A stretch of DNA of 32,553 nucleotides from Steroidobacteraceae bacterium (GTDB lineage: Bacteria > Pseudomonadota > Gammaproteobacteria > Steroidobacterales > Steroidobacteraceae): positions 1 through 32,553 of the forward strand of contig JADGHX010000036.1 in assembly GCA_019683695.1 (NCBI GenBank). Direction: 5' to 3'. Within the stretch, counting starts at the first letter, position 1, and each line of letters opens with the position of its first letter. A model generated the notes under the pieces. It searched no databases. It saw only the letters and a program-made list of their open reading frames with translations, and had not been told where the DNA came from. Shown one piece after another: positions 18,197-25,840 of the stretch. The position numbers and the translations under genes are program-made.

Positions 18197-19491
18197 TGGG
18201 GCCCGTCATGGCGAAGCGGACACTCCTTGTCGCCCTGTTGATCGGCGCGTTGCTGATGGGCGCTTTCGCAGCCGGCAGGGATGCCGACGCAGGCTGGTCG
18301 AAGGACGAGATTGCGCAGCTCCAGAGCCTGTGGATCGGAAACCAGGCGCCGTTGCCGGCGGACCCGAGCAACCGTGTCGCTGACGATCCGCGTGCTCGCG
18401 CGCTCGGGCGGGCGCTGTTCTTCGACACACGCCTGAGCGCGAACGGGCAAGTCGCGTGCGCAACGTGCCACCTTCCCGAGCGGCAATTCCAGGATGATCG
18501 TGCGCGTGCGCGCGGTGTTGGCGACACCGCTCGGCGAACGATGCCGCTTGCAGGCGTGGCACATAACGCGTGGTTCTTCTGGGACGGGCGGAAGGACAGC
18601 CTGTGGTCACAGGCCCTTGGTCCGCTCGAGAGCGCCGTGGAGCATGGGATCGACCGGACTCGTGTCATGCACCTCGTCCGCAAGCATCATCTGGCGAGTT
18701 ACGAAGCGGTGTTCGGGCCGATGCCGGTGACCGGTCCTTTGCCTCAACGCGCCGGTCCGCAAAGCGATGAGGCTGGACGAGCCGCCTGGAATGCATTGCC
18801 CGACAGCGATCGCGTGGCGATCAACACCGTGTTCGCGAATGTGGGAAAAGCGATCGCGGCGTATGAACGCCAGATTCGCTTTGGGCCGTCGCGGTTCGAT
18901 CGCTATGTCGAGGCCGTCTTGCACGGCCGCGAACCTGGCGCAGACGCTCGACTGACCGCCGATGAGCGCGCAGGCCTGAAGCTCTTCATTGGCCGTGCCC
19001 AATGCACTCAATGTCACAACGGCCCGTTGTTCAGCGATTCGCACTTTCACAATACTGGTGTGCCCGCAGTGAAGGACTTGCCGGCTGACGCCGGTCGGGC
19101 GTCCGCAATCACCGCCGTGCTTGCGGATGAGTTCAACTGCCTTGGGCGCTATAGCGATGCAAAGCCGTCGCAGTGTTCGGAACTACGGTTCATGTCGAAG
19201 GACACGCACCAACTCACGCGCGCGTACAAGCCGCCGACGCTGCGTAACGTCGCCCTACGCCCGCCGTACATGCACGCAGGGCAGTATGCGACGTTGGAAG
19301 AAGTGCTGGATCACTACAGCCGCGCGCCGCAGTCACCGGCCGGGCACAGCGAGATCAAGCCGTTGCGGCTGTCTCAACGCGAGCGGCGTCAGCTCATCGC
19401 GTTCCTTGGCACGTTGAGCGGGCCAGTCCTCGTCGCACCCGAGAGTGCGCCGCAGGCGACTAAACTCAGCAGCGCGAGCGGGGGCCTTTAA
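18196..19491 (+). CDS. Di-heme cytochrome c peroxidase / MauG family protein
   Basis: The product is 431 residues from the ATG overlapping the upstream stop; an ATG at 18208 is also possible. A hydrophobic leader (7-26) sends it to the periplasm. Two heme c sites are present: VACATCHLPERQF (CATCH at 88-92) and AQCTQCHNGPLFS (CTQCH at 270-274). The family landmarks LGRALFFDTRLSANG, WDGRKDSLWSQALGPLES and PPTLRNVALRPPYMHAGQY (distal Met/His region) are intact. Members reduce hydrogen peroxide or oxidise protein residues, as MauG does. Pairing with a YtkA-like lipoprotein suggests an oxidative-modification or peroxide-scavenging unit, by inference. It overlaps the DUF3703 gene by TAATG. Confidence 0.92.
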   Translation: MGPVMAKRTLLVALLIGALLMGAFAAGRDADAGWSKDEIAQLQSLWIGNQAPLPADPSNRVADDPRARALGRALFFDTRLSANGQVACATCHLPERQFQDDRARARGVGDTARRTMPLAGVAHNAWFFWDGRKDSLWSQALGPLESAVEHGIDRTRVMHLVRKHHLASYEAVFGPMPVTGPLPQRAGPQSDEAGRAAWNALPDSDRVAINTVFANVGKAIAAYERQIRFGPSRFDRYVEAVLHGREPGADARLTADERAGLKLFIGRAQCTQCHNGPLFSDSHFHNTGVPAVKDLPADAGRASAITAVLADEFNCLGRYSDAKPSQCSELRFMSKDTHQLTRAYKPPTLRNVALRPPYMHAGQYATLEEVLDHYSRAPQSPAGHSEIKPLRLSQRERRQLIAFLGTLSGPVLVAPESAPQATKLSSASGGL

Positions 19492-19835
19492 TGAATCCGG
19501 CAGTGAAACTGGCTTACGAACGAGAGCTGGTGCTCGCAGCGCAGGCCGAGGCGTCCGGCGAATTGCAAGCCGCCTTCAGGCACCTCGAGCGCGCGCACAT
19601 CCTGGGCCAACGCAGCACGCGCGCTCACGTACGGGCGCATTGGCGGATGATTCGACTCGCTATTCGAGTGCACGATCGGCGCGAGATCGCCGGGCAGGTG
19701 ATCCGCGTCATCGCAGCGCTCCTGTTCACGCGTATTTGGGTGCCGGTTGGCAATACAGGCCGGGCGACTGTCAGGGCAACGAGGCCGATGCAGATTCCGG
19801 AGGATCTGCGGCGGGTGCTGGAAGGTCCGCTGTGA
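19491..19835 (+). CDS. DUF3703 family protein
   Basis: The product is 114 residues. It starts at the ATG overlapping the peroxidase stop, so it is the third gene of that operon. The sequence LAYERELVLAAQAEASGE, AAFRHLERAHILGQRST and HWRMIRLAIRVHDRREIAGQ fits DUF3703, a small helical family often found near metal and oxidative stress genes. Later residues RIWVPVGNTGRATVRATRPM also match it. There is no signal peptide, so it is probably cytoplasmic. No biochemical role is known to me. Confidence 0.82.
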   Translation: MNPAVKLAYERELVLAAQAEASGELQAAFRHLERAHILGQRSTRAHVRAHWRMIRLAIRVHDRREIAGQVIRVIAALLFTRIWVPVGNTGRATVRATRPMQIPEDLRRVLEGPL

Positions 19836-20055
19836 ATCCGGTGGCGCGAGGCTGTACGCGAACTCACAGCCGGCCTGAGAGCGCGCGTTCCACGCCGGCT
19901 TGCGAAACACCGATCACTGCGTTTGCGATGCCTGATCTCGCATCCGGCGCGTGTCATCCAGGCTTTGATCCACCTGCTGCTGCAACTCGGGTGAGCTGGC
20001 AGTCAGGCTTCGCACCCGCTTAGCTGGTGGACCGCATCGTCCAAACGGGCCTGCA

Positions 20056-21306
20056 TCATGGATTCGGAGCCGAGCGTTGTCGCCGATCTCCTCGGTGGCG
20101 GCATTCCAGGCGTACAAGCCCCTGGCGAATCACATCGATGAGGCGCTCGACGAACCGTCCGGCATCCTTGTGCTGCTTTCCGTAGTCGGTAGCTAGCCCG
20201 ATGGCCTTGAGAGCACCGTCAGCGACCTGCTCGAGCAGCTCGACGGCAGCCGCTTCACTTCTGCCAGTGGTCCTGCGGATGAAGCGCAGCAGTCGCGCGC
20301 GATCGGGGAACTGCTTCGAGCCGGTGAGCGTGAGTGCGAGAGAGTCCTTGGGCAGATACGGCAACGTCGAGACGATGTCGTAGGCCGGTGCGAGCTCGAC
20401 GACATCTTCGGGGTGTCGATAGAGCACACTGAAGTTCTTCAGGTGCGCATCGCCGTTTCCGATGAGACAGGCGTAAGCGACCATTCGGGCGTACTGCTCG
20501 CGAGCGCGGGCGAGTGTCGACGGAGAAATGAAATCGACCAGGCGCTGCGCGATGCCCTCGTACGAGCCGTCGTAGCGGCCGTGCGCGCGACGCCCATCAA
20601 GCACACAGAAATCCTCGACACCGAGATAGCTGCCGTCCGGCATCAGGTCAAAGCGATCGACCACCAGGAATTTTCGGTTCTCGGACAACCGCACTCGCGC
20701 TGTCTTGATGCCGGCGGCCGCAGCTCCCTGCGTGCAGATGTATTCGTTAGCGGCGAGCTCGGGGTACTCGGCGTCGAAGGTTTTCACGATGTGCGTGGCG
20801 CCCTGGTGGGTCAGCTTCGAGGGCGCTTGCGCTTCACGTACAAGAACCTTCGGCTGAATGCCGGAGATTCCAGAGTACGTCGCAAAACGCTCGAGCAGGT
20901 GCGCAAAGAGATCGGCGCTGCCGCGGTAGGTCAGGATCTCTTCGAGGTTCTGCTCCGGCACGCTCTCGTCGAGATCCTCGCTCGGTGAGTATCGCAGCCG
21001 ACCGATTTGCGCGGCACCGACGATCTGCAGCAGATCCAGATCGTCGAACTCCGGGATCACTTTTGCGAACTGCGTGCGTAATCGCTCTTTGAGCGCGCCC
21101 TCGGGAAGATTCATCTCGAAGATCGGCAGAAGTCCCGCCATCGCATCGTATGGATCGACGCGAATTGGCATGGTCAGCGACACGGCGCTCTCGTCGGAGC
21201 AGCCCGGCCGGTAGCCGAAGAGATAGGTGTCCGCTTGAACGTCCGAGCGCGCGATCGCACCGACGCGCTTTTTGCCGACGAAGACGTTCAGGGGCGGCTT
21301 TTTCAC
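20056..21306 (-). CDS. HipA-family kinase toxin, second and divergent copy
   Basis: The product is 416 residues with a GTG start at 21306, overlapping the stop of its antitoxin (GTGA). The N-terminal subdomain (LNVFVGKKRVGAI, MPIRVDPYDAMAGLLPIFE) is followed by the kinase core: SGISGIQPKVLV (P-loop with candidate autophosphorylation Ser), HIVKTFDAE (ATP Lys), ANEYICTQGAAAAGI, FLVVDRFDL, NGDAHLKNFSV (catalytic Asp/Asn) and YDIVSTLPYLP. All look intact. It differs clearly from the 15.2 kb HipA (SGIQPK versus GAQEK form), so it belongs to another HipA subfamily and probably has another target. The end RHRGDRRQRSAPNP looks like readthrough into non-conserved sequence. Confidence 0.9.
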   Translation of the reverse strand: MKKPPLNVFVGKKRVGAIARSDVQADTYLFGYRPGCSDESAVSLTMPIRVDPYDAMAGLLPIFEMNLPEGALKERLRTQFAKVIPEFDDLDLLQIVGAAQIGRLRYSPSEDLDESVPEQNLEEILTYRGSADLFAHLLERFATYSGISGIQPKVLVREAQAPSKLTHQGATHIVKTFDAEYPELAANEYICTQGAAAAGIKTARVRLSENRKFLVVDRFDLMPDGSYLGVEDFCVLDGRRAHGRYDGSYEGIAQRLVDFISPSTLARAREQYARMVAYACLIGNGDAHLKNFSVLYRHPEDVVELAPAYDIVSTLPYLPKDSLALTLTGSKQFPDRARLLRFIRRTTGRSEAAAVELLEQVADGALKAIGLATDYGKQHKDAGRFVERLIDVIRQGLVRLECRHRGDRRQRSAPNP

Positions 21307-21551
21307 GGACGACGCTCCGCCCGCAACTCATCGAGCGTCGGCCGACGTCGACGCGGCACCACGGTCAGCTCAAGGCCCACCATGTCGAGTAGGGCGGAGA
21401 GCTTCGTGAAACCGATCTCGATACATCGGCCGCTCTCGATCGCAGAAACGGTCGTACGGCTCATCCCGAGCGGCGCCGCGAGCTGCGCCTGAGAGAGCTT
21501 TGCCCTTTTTCGAGCCTGCTTGAGCAGCGCCCCGACCTCCGCGAGCTGCAT
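21303..21551 (-). CDS. HipB-type XRE antitoxin, second module
   Basis: The product is 82 residues. The helix-turn-helix is LLKQARKRAKLSQAQLAAPL, MSRTTVSAIESGR (about 9-42), then the HipB-like strand LELTVVPRRRRPTLDELRAE. Its ATG at 21551 has AGGAG about eight bases upstream (21561-21566 on the plus strand). Coupling by a four-base overlap to the HipA gene and palindromes in its promoter fit the standard autoregulated toxin-antitoxin arrangement. The gene order is antitoxin first. Confidence 0.87.
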   Translation of the reverse strand: MQLAEVGALLKQARKRAKLSQAQLAAPLGMSRTTVSAIESGRCIEIGFTKLSALLDMVGLELTVVPRRRRPTLDELRAERRP

Positions 21552-21577
21552 CGGACAACACTCCTGATGGAAGGTTG

Positions 21578-21636
21578 TTGCATTATATATGCTGCAATCA
21601 CCCTGTGGTACCTAGATCTGCAGTATTTAAGCTGCA
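21578..21636 (-). promoter_or_regulatory. Promoter and two operator-like palindromes of the second hipBA
   Basis: TTGCA, ten bases, TGCAA (21578-21597) encloses a perfect -10 TATAAT on the minus strand (21587-21582). TGCAG, eight bases, CTGCA (21619-21636) is a second, related repeat. The half-sites share TGCA. The -35 is weak. Binding of HipB across the -10 would repress its own operon. Confidence 0.5.
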
Positions 21637-21912
21637 CTTGCTTCTCTCGCCAAATTTCGGGCGCTCTGCCCCGGGCCCCGGGCTCGCCCAACGTGCGCTT
21701 CTGGCGGACTTGCTCCGCCATGCCGATGGGCGTGAGTGCCTCCTGAGACACCTGGAAGCCGTGCGAGATCAGGTTGCCTCCTCGCCGCCGACCGGGATCA
21801 GCCGCTGAACACGCCTGCGCTGCTCGTCCGGGCGAATGCGGTTTCCCGACGCACTGCCGACAGTCCAAAACGGCCTCATCTGCTCAGGCGCGACCCAACA
21901 CCTCTTTCGTAT
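21637..21912. other. Unassigned stretch between hipBA and the DUF5694 relic
   Basis: This stretch continues the AT-poor intergenic region. A minus-strand frame reads through it (including LISHGFQVSQEALTPIG and AEQVRQKR), but I recognise no family and no start. It may be decayed coding sequence. I see no RNA gene. Confidence 0.35.
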
Positions 21913-22578
21913 TCAAGCCGGCCCGCTGTCGAGGTACGCCAGCGCATCGACGACGTCGACGCCGGGCTGTTCGATGAGGCACTGACGGAGCAGATGGATG
22001 TGGTTCTGGCCGAAGAACACCACGGCCTTGTCGCCCGGTTGCAGGATCTGCAGGATGCGCGCGCAAATCGCGAGATTGCGTTCGTACCACGCGGCAAGGA
22101 GCGCGGCGCCTGGCTGATCGTCGCCCGATCCCATCCGTAGCAGGGGCGGACAAAACGCGTGGTTGCGGGCGATTCGATCCGGCTCATTCAGATCGCGCAG
22201 CACGCCGCCGGTGGATGTACGCCGCTGCAGCTCCGAGATGTGCGCAACTTCCGCAGTGGCGGTCGCCATCATCTCATCGATCTCTCCCGCCCGTCCGTGG
22301 CGCTTCGCCCACTCCACGACCGGCTCGAACGGAAATTCGCCCGCGACGTCGACGCCGTGGACGCGATCGAGGTTGCGCGCTCGCGCGAGGCGGAAGCCGA
22401 GTTGCACCACTTCGTTGCGCGACTACGGCAGCTCGTCCTTCCGGTACTGGGCCTATCGCTCGTCGACGAGTTTTGCGGGCCACTCGACCGCGATCACCGT
22501 GGGCTCGAAGCGCGCAAGACCGCGCACCACCGCGTCGATTTCGCGTTGCCGTTCGGGTGTGAGCACATCGACGGCCAT
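21913..22578 (-). pseudogene. DUF5694 family gene, 5'-truncated with two in-frame TAG codons
   Basis: One minus-strand frame reads MAVDVLTPERQREIDAVV, FEPTVIAVEWPAKLVDER, then TAG (22455-22453), AQYRKDELP, TAG (22425-22423), SRNEVVQLGFRLARA and on to the normal end (AVVFFGQNHIHLLRQCL, VDVVDALAYL). The frame is unbroken apart from the two amber codons, so these are point changes rather than indels. The usual N-terminal strand and glycine/histidine motif (LGTxH type) of the family is missing upstream of about 22578, where the sequence becomes unrelated. DUF5694 proteins are TraB-like in appearance and of unknown function. The copy is presumed dead, and I am fairly confident of the family. Confidence 0.65.
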
Positions 22579-22749
22579 CGACCCGTCAATCGACGCAAGC
22601 CGGGTAGCGACGGCAGATGCACGCGACTCAACCTCTTCCGCAAGGTCGCGCTGGTGGGTCTGCGCCACGCGAGCCGGGGCCCGAGAAGTACGATGGGTGT
22701 GGATTACAGGTCACATGCCCAAGCCAGGCTATCTGGATCGCTTTGTGAA

Positions 22750-22758
22750 CGCCTAACA
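22750..22758. repeat. Left copy of 9-base direct repeat flanking the IS3 relic
   Basis: CGCCTAACA here recurs at 23021-23029. The two copies flank the transposase remnant by about 45 and 110 bases. Confidence 0.4.
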
Positions 22759-22802
22759 TCACATCAGGTGGGGCGGCATGCGTGTCTCGGCTGCGAGGCT
22801 GA

Positions 22803-22910
22803 TTTACGAGCCTCAAGCACACCCGCGCGGTCATCGAAGCCTGTAGACGGAAGTACAACGAAGACAGACCGAAGAAATCTCTCGACAAGCTGACGCCCGC
22901 CCAGCACGCG
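22803..22910 (+). mobile_element. IS3-family transposase (orfB) C-terminal remnant
   Basis: The plus-strand frame from 22803 reads FTSLKHTRAVIEACRRKYNE and then DRPKKSLDKLTPAQHA. This is the end of IS3-family DDE transposases (consensus FTSLAHARxVIEAWRxxYNE, RPHxxLxxLTPxxYA). No catalytic DDE residues or N-terminal part remain. The frame continues 38 codons beyond the conserved end to a stop at about 23024-23026, with no recognisable content. Terminal inverted repeats are not evident. It is a relic and marks past insertion in this accessory stretch. Confidence 0.75.
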
Positions 22911-23020
22911 GTAGGCCACGAAGGCCTTTACAATCCCGGAAAACTCCAAAACCGCGCGCTTCTGAAAGCGGGTGACGTCCATCTCCACGTACGACGTCTT
23001 CGCACATGCCTGCTTGTGCG

Positions 23021-23029
23021 CGCCTAACA
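23021..23029. repeat. Right copy of 9-base direct repeat flanking the IS3 relic
   Basis: CGCCTAACA matches 22750-22758. It could be chance, a duplicated target, or recombination-site debris (the GCCTAAC core resembles integron sites). Confidence 0.4.
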
Positions 23030-23062
23030 GTGTGCGGTTTGCCCAAGGGAGTGCAGGAGAGC

Positions 23063-24244
23063 ATGTTCCGAGTCTTTATTGCTTTCGCGGTATGCATGAT
23101 GGCGGCTGTGCCCGAAACGGGAGCTGCGCAGACACGACCGCCGATCGTGTCATCGATTGATGCGTACGTTGGCGCCACGCCGGAGGTCGTCAGCATCGCT
23201 GGACGCGAACATCTGGTGTACGAGCTGCATGTCACAAACTTCAGATCGTCTCCGATCACGCTGACGCGCGTTGAGGTTGTCGACGCGGAAAAGGACGTTG
23301 GGCTTGCCAGCTTCAGTGGCGCCGTGCTCTCGAGCCGTATTGGCCGTCCGGGCGTCGCGCGCGATCTTGCGGACACGCGAGTCGTCGATGCGGGCATGCG
23401 GGCTGTCGTGTATTTCTGGCTGCCGCTCGAGCCAGGCAAGTCACCACCTTCGCGGGTGCGCCACAGTATTGGTGTCGAAGTCGATCGAGCGGGGAAGCGG
23501 ATTCCGCTGGTCGTGTCGGCGGCCGAAGCGGAGGTCCGCAAGGAGCGTCCCATCGTTCTGCGCGCGCCGCTGCGTGGTGGGCCGTGGGTGGCGCTCTACG
23601 ATCCGGCGCTCGTCGGGGGACATCGCACGGCCATGTACGCGGTAGACGGGCGGGCGCGTATTCCGGCGCGATTCGCTATCGATTTCGTGCGCCTAGAGCG
23701 CGATGGCACGCACGCGCGAGGGGATCGCAACTCGATTGCGAACTGGCACGGTTATGGGGCGGAAGTTCTCGCCGTGGCGGACGCCACGGTCGTCGATGCG
23801 CGGGATGACATGACTGAGTCGCCATCGCTGGACAAATCAGAGTCGTCGATCCCGTTGGAGAACGCCAGCGGCAACTTCATCGTTCTGGACCTGGGCGAAG
23901 GGCGTTACGCCTTCTACGAACATCTGCAGCACGGCAGCCTTCGCGTGAAGCCCGGCGACCGGGTCAAGGCGGGCGATGTCATCGCACGGCTCGGCAACTC
24001 GGGAAGCAGCTCTTCGGGCCCCCACCTGCATTTTCACGTCGCGGACGCGGCCGCGGATTTGGCTGGCGAGGGTGTCCCGTATGTTTTCGCCTCATTCGAG
24101 GCCATCGGCAAGTTCAACGACGTCGACGAGTTCGCGGCGGGTCGGCGATGGGCACCAGCTGACGCCGATGCCGCGGGAGTCCGGCGCGCCGAGCTGCCGG
24201 CACCCAATTCGGTGATCTCGTTTTGGGATCACACGGAAACGTGA
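23063..24244 (+). CDS. M23 (LytM/lysostaphin-type) family metallopeptidase, exported
   Basis: The product is 393 residues from ATG 23063 (GCAGGAGAGC just before it), with a signal peptide (1-22, MFRVFIAFAVCMMAAVPETG, then AAQ). The N-terminal part (30-165) is a beta-rich domain of unknown role. The peptidase domain (about 180-360) has RFAIDFV (203-209), YGAEVLAVADATVV, YAFYEHLQHGSLRVKPGDRV (catalytic-His region) and GSSSSGPHLHFHV (HxH ligand, 321-323). The first zinc motif HxxxD reads RFAID, with Arg in place of His, a form common in this divergent group, where an upstream GHR (187) may substitute. It probably acts on peptidoglycan crosslinks in the periplasm or as a non-catalytic regulator. 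Confidence 0.85.
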   Translation: MFRVFIAFAVCMMAAVPETGAAQTRPPIVSSIDAYVGATPEVVSIAGREHLVYELHVTNFRSSPITLTRVEVVDAEKDVGLASFSGAVLSSRIGRPGVARDLADTRVVDAGMRAVVYFWLPLEPGKSPPSRVRHSIGVEVDRAGKRIPLVVSAAEAEVRKERPIVLRAPLRGGPWVALYDPALVGGHRTAMYAVDGRARIPARFAIDFVRLERDGTHARGDRNSIANWHGYGAEVLAVADATVVDARDDMTESPSLDKSESSIPLENASGNFIVLDLGEGRYAFYEHLQHGSLRVKPGDRVKAGDVIARLGNSGSSSSGPHLHFHVADAAADLAGEGVPYVFASFEAIGKFNDVDEFAAGRRWAPADADAAGVRRAELPAPNSVISFWDHTET

Positions 24245-24393
24245 TCCTGAATCCAGGCGCGACGACAACGCGGTGAGGTGGGGGCGCACTTCTTCGCCCG
24301 CGTTTGCTGTAGCCTCAACCTCGCCAGCCGACCTTTACGTCGACGCGGCCGAATGTGAGGGTCGAACCCCCACCTAGTGCTGGAGCTATTTGC

Positions 24394-24618
24394 TCAGCCC
24401 TCGGCATACGTATGGGCAATCGGCCTCACATAGGCTGACACCGGAATACCACGAACGTATTTCGGCAAGTCGGGTAATGCATGAGAGAAGGATGGACTTA
24501 CCCAGACGAGCAACTCAAAGCCTGAAGCGGCTCCGCAGCACAGCACGGTGAATGCGTTCTCTGGCAGGCCCGAACGATTGATAAACGCTTGCACAATCCT
24601 GTGTTCGCGCGCGCTCAT
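24394..24618 (-). CDS. 74-residue protein coupled to the serine protease gene, unrecognised
   Basis: It begins MSAREHRIVQAFINRSGLPE, then AFTVLCCGAASGFELLVWVS, and ends in RPIAHTYAEG. Its ATG overlaps the protease stop as ATGA, so it is translationally coupled and functionally linked to the protease. It has a double Cys, no signal peptide and a compact alpha/beta look (helix, strand, strand). It might be a protease inhibitor, immunity partner or substrate, but that is a guess from context. About 150 bases separate it from the convergent M23 gene. Confidence 0.6.
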   Translation of the reverse strand: MSAREHRIVQAFINRSGLPENAFTVLCCGAASGFELLVWVSPSFSHALPDLPKYVRGIPVSAYVRPIAHTYAEG

Positions 24619-25706
24619 ATGTTGTGCCCGCTCACGAGCGACACACCCAGCTTGTCGAGAACCGATCGGATCGGCAAAACAAACGTGTAGTCAACGCCTT
24701 GACCCCGAGCCCCTCCAATCAGAATGCCGACAGCGTGGCGCACGCCGTCTTTAACGGCGGTGATAAGCGATCCGGAATCGCCGTGGTCTGAGAACACCTG
24801 AGCCTTCCCTTGGATGATGAAAACCGGATCGAAGTAGACATCTCCGGAGAATTCATAGTCGACCCCTTGCACAGCATACTTGATCCCGAGCGGCCCGTGC
24901 GCTTGGGCGATAACCACGCCTGTCGTGTGACCAGTGGTGCGGCCGACTTTTTCCACTTCCATGTCGGGCTCAATATCTGAGATGTGGTTGGGGGTGTCGT
25001 ACCAAGCGCCTTGGAGAGATGTAACAGTCGCTTCGTCGCGGATTTTGAAGATAGCTGCATCAAGGTTGTTGCTCACATCCGCAGTACCGGGAATCCCGGT
25101 ACTCAACGGAATACTCCTCTCGTGGTAACCGAGAGTTGTCGGGTCGAAGCCGAGGGGTGTCACGTCCAATACACCCGGAGCGAGGATAGGCATTTGCTTT
25201 GGAGCATAGTTGCAGCCACCGGTAATGTGGTTGTTGGTAAGCCCATATAGCACCCCGTCCGGATCTTTCACGAGCGCGCCCAACGTCCCGGCATCGCGGC
25301 AATTGCCGAGCGAGATCGAGCTACCGCAGGCATAGTGATCGACACCTGCTTGTTGGACGACGTAGAAAGGCTTCCCTCGGGCTTGCGGTGGCTCACTACC
25401 GATCCCCTTCGCCACCCCTTGCCGATACTCAATCTCAGATTCGCCAACTTCGTGCGGCAGCAGCGATAGCTGCTTCTTTCCGGGACGAGCCCGGCGCAAG
25501 AACACGATGATCTTGCGCTCCACTTCATTTACAGCCAAGAGCTGCACACCGCGACTTCGCAGTACGTCCTTTGCCGTTTCCGAAATCGAGGCCAGTTCTG
25601 AGGTTCGCGCCTGAGCGTCCGCGGACGGCGGGCGCACGCTTGAGGGAAACAGGTTTTCGGCAACGAGCCACGCGTGCAACACGTCGGCATCCGATTGAGT
25701 ACTCAT
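24615..25706 (-). CDS. Cytoplasmic trypsin-like (chymotrypsin-fold) serine protease
   Basis: The product is 363 residues. The catalytic triad is visible: His160 in LYGLTNNHITGG, Asp216 in NNLDAAIFKI and Ser311 in SDHGDSGSLI. Other landmarks are GSSISLGNCRDAGTLGALV before the His strand and VEKVGRTTGHTTGVV, as in bacterial Nal1-like or phage-island peptidases rather than secreted trypsins. There is no signal peptide. The N-terminal 110 residues are a separate, mostly helical region with a basic RRARPGKKQ. The gene runs leftward from a promoter back-to-back with that of the XRE regulator, and is coupled to the 74-residue gene. A role as an effector or regulated protease of the neighbouring ubiquitin-like system is inferred. 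Confidence 0.85.
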   Translation of the reverse strand: MSTQSDADVLHAWLVAENLFPSSVRPPSADAQARTSELASISETAKDVLRSRGVQLLAVNEVERKIIVFLRRARPGKKQLSLLPHEVGESEIEYRQGVAKGIGSEPPQARGKPFYVVQQAGVDHYACGSSISLGNCRDAGTLGALVKDPDGVLYGLTNNHITGGCNYAPKQMPILAPGVLDVTPLGFDPTTLGYHERSIPLSTGIPGTADVSNNLDAAIFKIRDEATVTSLQGAWYDTPNHISDIEPDMEVEKVGRTTGHTTGVVIAQAHGPLGIKYAVQGVDYEFSGDVYFDPVFIIQGKAQVFSDHGDSGSLITAVKDGVRHAVGILIGGARGQGVDYTFVLPIRSVLDKLGVSLVSGHNI

Positions 25707-25735
25707 CCGGGCACCTCTGCATGCTTGTTTATGGT

Positions 25736-25764
25736 ATAGTAATTAACCGCATCTTGGTTGACAA
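25736..25764 (-). promoter_or_regulatory. Leftward promoter for the protease operon
   Basis: On the minus strand, TTGTCA (25764-25759), a 17-base spacer and TACTAT (25741-25736) lie about 30 bases before the protease start. Its -35 shares five bases with the -35 of the rightward promoter. Confidence 0.5.
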
Positions 25765-25787
25765 GTTACTCGAACGCGTCGTACAGT
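25758..25787 (+). promoter_or_regulatory. Rightward promoter for the XRE-ImmA-Ubl/E2-JAB/E1 genes
   Basis: A perfect -35 TTGACA (25758-25763), an 18-base spacer and -10 TACAGT (25782-25787) lie in an AT-rich gap. The start of transcription would be near 25794, about 47 bases before the XRE gene. CTTG, GTTGA, CAAG (25754-25766) forms a small inverted repeat over the shared -35, a possible operator for the XRE protein. Confidence 0.55.
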
Positions 25788-25840
25788 AGAAACAAGTAGT
25801 ACGTCACAATACATGCCGTTAACCAAACGCCAGGGGCACT

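Noticed and set aside
22764-22988. 74-codon minus-strand ORF that begins just inside a TGTTAGGCG motif, like an integron cassette gene
   Set aside because: The plus strand of the same bases encodes a clear IS3 transposase end, and no partner GTTRRRY site with attC-like folding was found within the usual distance.
24345-24385. tRNA-like T-arm (GTGAGGG, TCGAA, CCCCCAC)
   Set aside because: No matching acceptor stem, anticodon arm or D-arm upstream; the loop does not fit the T-loop consensus at its first base.
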